Positions 60,695 through 64,000 of a stretch of DNA of 64,000 bases are shown here, one piece after another. The stretch comes from an uncultured Flavobacteriales bacterium (GTDB taxonomy: Bacteria > Bacteroidota > Bacteroidia > Flavobacteriales_D > Crocinitomicaceae), in the NCBI GenBank assembly GCA_903823565.1, contig CAIJTF010000080.1:1-64000 (forward strand). The letters run 5' to 3'. Made by a program: the position numbers and the translations under genes. How positions within the stretch are numbered: the first letter of the stretch is position 1; every line of letters begins with the position of its first letter. The notes below the pieces were generated by a model. It was not told the origin of the DNA. It worked only from the letters and a program-made list of their open reading frames with translations, and ran no database searches.

Positions 60695-61498
60695 ATGCCA
60701 CGAGCTTTATTCATAATATTATTTTCCCTTAGTGGTATTTCGTTTGCTCAAAAGATTTTGTTCACGAGAATTTATGGTTATGATTGGGCGGTGGAAAATC
60801 TTAAATTAAAGCACTTTAAAAACGGAGACCCTATACCGAAGGCTACTACCAAGCAAGATTGGATAACGGCATTTGAACAGGGAAGACCAGCCTATTGTTT
60901 CTATAATAATGACAGTACGTTAGGTGAGCAGTTTGGATATATCTACAATTGGTTTGCTTTGGCAGATCCGAGAGGATTAGCTCCAGAAGGTACGCGTGTC
61001 GCTAACCAGTTCGATTGGGATACTTTATTTATGTTTACTAATAGCCGACTAGACCCTAAAACTGGGGTGGAGCCTATTAACACGGCGATGAAAAGTTTGA
61101 CTTCGGACCGTTTAAGAAGCACCCAAGGTTGGAGTAATGCTCGTGAATCCTTTAATATGTTCAATTTTAACGTGCTTTCTGGCGGTTACAGGCTCAGCGA
61201 TGGCACTTTTTCTGGGTTAGGTGCTGTAACAGGAATTTGGGTTAGAGACACCGATTCATATGGGAAAACTTCAAAATCTTGGGCTTCCACATCCCCTTAT
61301 TTGCTTTTCCGAGGCGACAGTCCGGATGCCATGGAATTAACCGAAAACAAAAGAAACGGTTTTTATGTAAGGGTGATCGCTGGAATAGAAGTCTTACCCG
61401 AAATAGTGCCTTCAAATGCATTCGAATCTGACGATCTTCAGATCATGAGAAATAACCAAATCAATAAAGCAGGCAATAAAACTCGAAATCGAAATTAA
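60695..61498 (+). CDS. FISUMP-domain exported protein (second copy)
   Basis: A 267-residue paralogue of the protein at 56760-57419. A signal peptide (MPRALFIILFSLSGISFAQ) precedes the FISUMP core: WAVENLKLKHFKNGDPIP, FGYIYNWFALADPRGLAPEG, TQGWSNARESF, VLSGGYRLSDG and the late NGFYVRVIAG. It is longer than the first copy, with an extra segment (about 115-140) and a hydrophilic C-terminal tail (about 230-267). The ATG at 60695 starts the signal peptide; an upstream ATG at 60653 would add 14 residues. The stop abuts the convergent truncated-ALDH stop with no gap. Confidence 0.85.
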   Translation: MPRALFIILFSLSGISFAQKILFTRIYGYDWAVENLKLKHFKNGDPIPKATTKQDWITAFEQGRPAYCFYNNDSTLGEQFGYIYNWFALADPRGLAPEGTRVANQFDWDTLFMFTNSRLDPKTGVEPINTAMKSLTSDRLRSTQGWSNARESFNMFNFNVLSGGYRLSDGTFSGLGAVTGIWVRDTDSYGKTSKSWASTSPYLLFRGDSPDAMELTENKRNGFYVRVIAGIEVLPEIVPSNAFESDDLQIMRNNQINKAGNKTRNRN

Positions 61499-62356
61499 CT
61501 AGTAAGTACTAGTGGCGCCTCCAATTTTCTCTATGGGATGCCACGTTGTTTTGACTTCTTGCAATTCTATAATCTCCTGAAGACCTTGTGTTATTCCGCT
61601 TGAATATTGAATGTAGCGCTTTAAATTATCTACGCAAGCAATAGAAAGGGATTTTCCTAACTCACCTATATCTTCTGATACCAGAGCGTTAACGTCCATG
61701 TGAGCTGCCAAAACGGGGGCAGTTTCATGGATGGATCCGGTTAGAAGATTTACAACCCCGCCCGGTACATCAGAAGCGTGTAATACCTCCGCAAAGGTAA
61801 CTGCACAAAGCGGTAGGTTTTCACTCGCTAGGACAATGGCAGTGTTTCCGCCACACAATGCGGGAATGAGCATAGAAACGAGACCCAACAAGGAAGACTC
61901 TTGAGGCGCAATGATGCCAACCACCCCCATGGGTTCTAAGGTGGAGAAATTAAAATGATTTGAACTTACAGGATTCACACTGCTGGCAACTGCGACGTAT
62001 TTGTCCGCCCAACCGGCATAGTAAACCAAGCAGTCAATAGAGGCCTGCACTTCTTTTTCTGCCGCTTTTCTTCCTATCCCTTGTTTAATTAGTTCTTCAA
62101 AAAACTGCCCTTTTCTACCTTCCAAGATTTCTGCGATGCGATACAGAATTTGCCCTCGGTTAAAGGCCGTTTTTTCAGACCACGTTCCAAAGGCTTTTCG
62201 AGCAGCTACTACGGCATTTCTAACGTCTTTTCTGGAGGATAAACACAGGTTGGCAATCGTTTCCCCACGGCTAGATTTAAGCGGATAGTAACGGCCAGAT
62301 TCCGTTCTTGGAAAGGATCCACCGATGTATATTTTATAGGTTTTCAAAATTTCCAT
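61499..62356 (-). CDS. Truncated, non-catalytic aldehyde dehydrogenase homologue
   Basis: A 285-residue protein covering only the N-terminal part of the ALDH fold. KIYIGGSFPRTESGRYYPL, the VRNAVVAARKAFGTW helix and VYYAGWADKYVAVASS align with the neighbouring full ALDH. The catalytic half is missing: there is no GQxCxAG cysteine loop and no ELGGK glutamate. The oxyanion asparagine segment (PWNFP in the full enzyme) reads PQESS. It lies 30 bp downstream of the full ALDH in the same deoC operon. An intact reading frame and conserved core suggest a maintained partner rather than decay; I recall similar short ALDH genes beside deoC elsewhere. Confidence 0.8.
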   Translation of the reverse strand: MEILKTYKIYIGGSFPRTESGRYYPLKSSRGETIANLCLSSRKDVRNAVVAARKAFGTWSEKTAFNRGQILYRIAEILEGRKGQFFEELIKQGIGRKAAEKEVQASIDCLVYYAGWADKYVAVASSVNPVSSNHFNFSTLEPMGVVGIIAPQESSLLGLVSMLIPALCGGNTAIVLASENLPLCAVTFAEVLHASDVPGGVVNLLTGSIHETAPVLAAHMDVNALVSEDIGELGKSLSIACVDNLKRYIQYSSGITQGLQEIIELQEVKTTWHPIEKIGGATSTY

Positions 62357-62386
62357 TCTTTTTTTCTTAATAGCTCAATAGTATAA

Positions 62387-63853
62387 TTAGCTTAATTTGA
62401 GGTAGGCTCCTAAACCGTGTAAACCGCCTTCTCGACCAAATCCACTCTCCTTATATCCTCCGAAAGGTGAGACAGGGTCAAATTTATTGTACGTGTTGGC
62501 CCAAACAACACCGGCTTTCAATTGCGTGGTTAGATTGAAAATACGGGATCCTTTATCGGTCCAAACCCCTGCCGCTAATCCATAGGGAGTATTATTTGCC
62601 TTTTGAATAACTTCATCAACGGTCCTAAACGTTTGTATGCTCAGAACAGGGCCAAAAATCTCTTCCTGAGCAATCGTATGGGATTGAGAAACACCGATGA
62701 ATAAGGTGGGCCTACAGAAAAATCCTTGTGATGGAATCGCGCATTGGCTTTGATGAATTTCTGCTCCTTCTTCGATGCCTATCTTGATGTAACGATTGAT
62801 CGTATCTAACTGCTCCTTTGAATTAATTGCACCAATATCGGTGTTTTTATCCAAAGGATCCCCAACGTACAATGATTCCATTCGATGCTTCAGTTTTCGG
62901 ATAACCTCTTCGGCAACGTTTTCCTGAACAAATAACCGAGATCCTGCACAACAGACATGTCCTTGATTGAAGAATATTCCATTCACGATACCCTCCACCG
63001 CTTGATCAATTGGGGCGTCATCGAAAATAATATTGGCCGATTTTCCGCCCAGCTCAAGGGTTGTTTTCTTGTGGGTTCCGGCGACCGAACGCTGTATGAT
63101 TTTACCAACATTCGTTGACCCGGTAAAGGCAATTTTATCGATGTCGGGATGGTTTACAATAGCCGCACCGGTGTCGCCATGGCCAGTAACAATGTTCACG
63201 ACCCCAGGTGGGAGACCGGATTCTTTGATAATTTCAGCCAGTTTTAAAGCGGTTAACGAAGTTGTTTCTGCAGGTTTCAAGACAACCGTATTTCCAGCAG
63301 CTAGTGCTGGAGCAATTTTCCATGCCGCCATTAGGAGCGGAAAATTCCAAGGAATGATTTGACCAGCCACCCCCAATGGTTTCGGGTTTTTTGTTGGAAA
63401 GGCATACTCTAATTTATCCGCCCAGCCAGCGTAATAGAAAAAGTGATTACAAGCCAAGGGAATGTCGATGTCTCGAGATTCTCGAATGGGTTTTCCACAA
63501 TCCATGGATTCAATTACAGCGAGTTCGCGAGATTTTTCTTGCATCATTCGAGCAATTCGAAACAAGTATTTTCCTCGTTCCGCTCCCGATAATTTTGACC
63601 AGACTTCTTGGTAGGCTTTTCGCGCAGCACGAACCGCCTTGTCAACATCCTTATCATTAGCCCAAGCAATTTCAGAAATAACGGTTTCGTTGGCCGGATT
63701 TAGGGTTGGGAAATAGGCCTTTGAACTTGGAGCAACCCATTCGTTATTGATAAACAGCGCATACCGTTTCTCTAGTTTAACGTGCGTGGTGCTTTCAGGG
63801 GATGGGGAATAATTCCATTCCGTACCTTGAGGTGATTCTTTCTTTTTTGCCAT
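62387..63853 (-). CDS. NAD(P)-dependent aldehyde dehydrogenase of the deoC operon
   Basis: A 488-residue full-length ALDH. Catalytic residues are Cys301 (FNQGHVCCAGSR), Glu267 (TTLELGGKS) and oxyanion Asn170 (IIPWNFPLLM); the cofactor loop GSTNVGK is intact. Its position 3 nt after deoC suggests it oxidises the acetaldehyde released by DeoC to acetate, or a related aldehyde; that substrate is inferred from context. Confidence 0.93.
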   Translation of the reverse strand: MAKKKESPQGTEWNYSPSPESTTHVKLEKRYALFINNEWVAPSSKAYFPTLNPANETVISEIAWANDKDVDKAVRAARKAYQEVWSKLSGAERGKYLFRIARMMQEKSRELAVIESMDCGKPIRESRDIDIPLACNHFFYYAGWADKLEYAFPTKNPKPLGVAGQIIPWNFPLLMAAWKIAPALAAGNTVVLKPAETTSLTALKLAEIIKESGLPPGVVNIVTGHGDTGAAIVNHPDIDKIAFTGSTNVGKIIQRSVAGTHKKTTLELGGKSANIIFDDAPIDQAVEGIVNGIFFNQGHVCCAGSRLFVQENVAEEVIRKLKHRMESLYVGDPLDKNTDIGAINSKEQLDTINRYIKIGIEEGAEIHQSQCAIPSQGFFCRPTLFIGVSQSHTIAQEEIFGPVLSIQTFRTVDEVIQKANNTPYGLAAGVWTDKGSRIFNLTTQLKAGVVWANTYNKFDPVSPFGGYKESGFGREGGLHGLGAYLKLS

Positions 63854-63856
63854 GAA

Positions 63857-64000
63857 TTAATCGATTGTAAAGTAGTCTGAGGATTGGTAACGACCGCTTT
63901 CTAATTTTAATAGTTGCATTAAGACGTCATTAGCTAGGCTGCTGGCGCCGAAGCGAAACCATTCGTTGCTCAACCAAGCGGAGCCAAGTATCTCTTTCAC
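63857..64000 (-). CDS. deoC: Deoxyribose-phosphate aldolase, C-terminal end (partial)
   Basis: Only the last 47 residues are inside the window (gene runs off the right edge). The sequence WFRFGASSLANDVLMQLLK, then GRYQSSDYFTID, is the characteristic C-terminus of the long class I DeoC group, in which the terminal tyrosine region closes the active site. DeoC splits 2-deoxyribose-5-phosphate into glyceraldehyde-3-phosphate and acetaldehyde. It is the upstream gene of the deoC-ALDH-short ALDH operon. Confidence 0.88.
   Translation of the reverse strand: MKEILGSAWLSNEWFRFGASSLANDVLMQLLKLESGRYQSSDYFTID

Noticed and set aside
61499-62356. Short ALDH as a frameshifted pseudogene
   Set aside because: The frame is open, has its own start, ends cleanly, and the missing half is not found downstream in another frame; the next gene converges immediately.
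1-64000. Prophage, insertion sequences or integrative elements
   Set aside because: No transposase, integrase, phage structural gene or att-like repeat at the tRNA-Pro; the 17-mer beside the tRNA is not a duplicated tRNA 3' end.

Overview
This window is a chromosomal segment of a Bacteroidota bacterium, most likely of the order Flavobacteriales; a Crocinitomicaceae/Fluviicola-like lineage is my guess, not shown. Supporting evidence: a complete type IX secretion/gliding core (PorP/SprF-like, GldK, GldL, GldM, GldN); a secreted protease with a T9SS C-terminal sorting domain; Bacteroidota-type promoters (TTG or TTTG, about 20 nt, TAnnTTTG) with few strong Shine-Dalgarno sites; Bacteroidota-restricted families (IPExxxVDY, DUF5916, DUF2141, FISUMP); bacillithiol synthesis (BshB1); and a moderately low GC content by eye. 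No phage, insertion sequence, CRISPR array or rRNA is visible.

Layout. 1-1702: 5' part of a large secreted lamin-tail-domain protein (minus strand, runs off the left edge). 1784-6515: aspartate-semialdehyde dehydrogenase, then a TPP riboswitch controlling a TonB-dependent receptor (probable thiamin transporter), followed 27 bp later by an odd TonB_C/beta-barrel fusion protein. 6519-21183: mostly housekeeping genes (coaE, methyltransferase, ZIP transporter, bshB1-gcvP, pyk with its IPExxxVDY partner, DUF493, DUF5916, two alpha/beta hydrolases, DciA-like protein and recF). 21385-29329: pruA; an FkbM methyltransferase/sterol-desaturase/DUF2141/beta-barrel operon; miaE; a fused 2-oxoacid dehydrogenase E1 and a MazG-like pyrophosphohydrolase. 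29416-37850: an arginase-fold protein with degenerate metal sites, then porP/sprF-gldK-gldL-gldM-gldN ending in a strong intrinsic terminator. 37897-45713: a T9SS-exported subtilisin, a small membrane protein, kbl, and a SulP transporter with a beta-carbonic anhydrase. 45810-50480 (minus): nucleoside permease, bifunctional nuclease, etfA, etfB, menA. 50635-61498: an envelope-rich region with a glucosaminidase, a LysM-SGNH protein, an MBOAT acyltransferase with a second SGNH protein, a lipid kinase, a lipoprotein, two FISUMP proteins, two SH3 proteins, two tandem M15 carboxypeptidases, a pair of 77-bp repeats and tRNA-Pro(GGG). 61499-64000 (minus): deoC (partial), a full-length aldehyde dehydrogenase and a truncated, non-catalytic aldehyde dehydrogenase homologue.

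How genes work together. GldK-N with the PorP/SprF-like protein build the T9SS that would export the neighbouring subtilisin. SulP plus carbonic anhydrase suggest bicarbonate handling. MBOAT plus two SGNH proteins suggest O-acylation of an envelope polymer. DeoC plus aldehyde dehydrogenase would convert deoxyribose-5-phosphate carbon to acetate-level products.

Two genome-wide habits show here. At least six genes have a TAnnTTTG-like box exactly 4 nt before the start codon, implying leaderless transcripts. Half of the eight convergent protein-coding pairs share a 4-bp overlap of their two stop codons.
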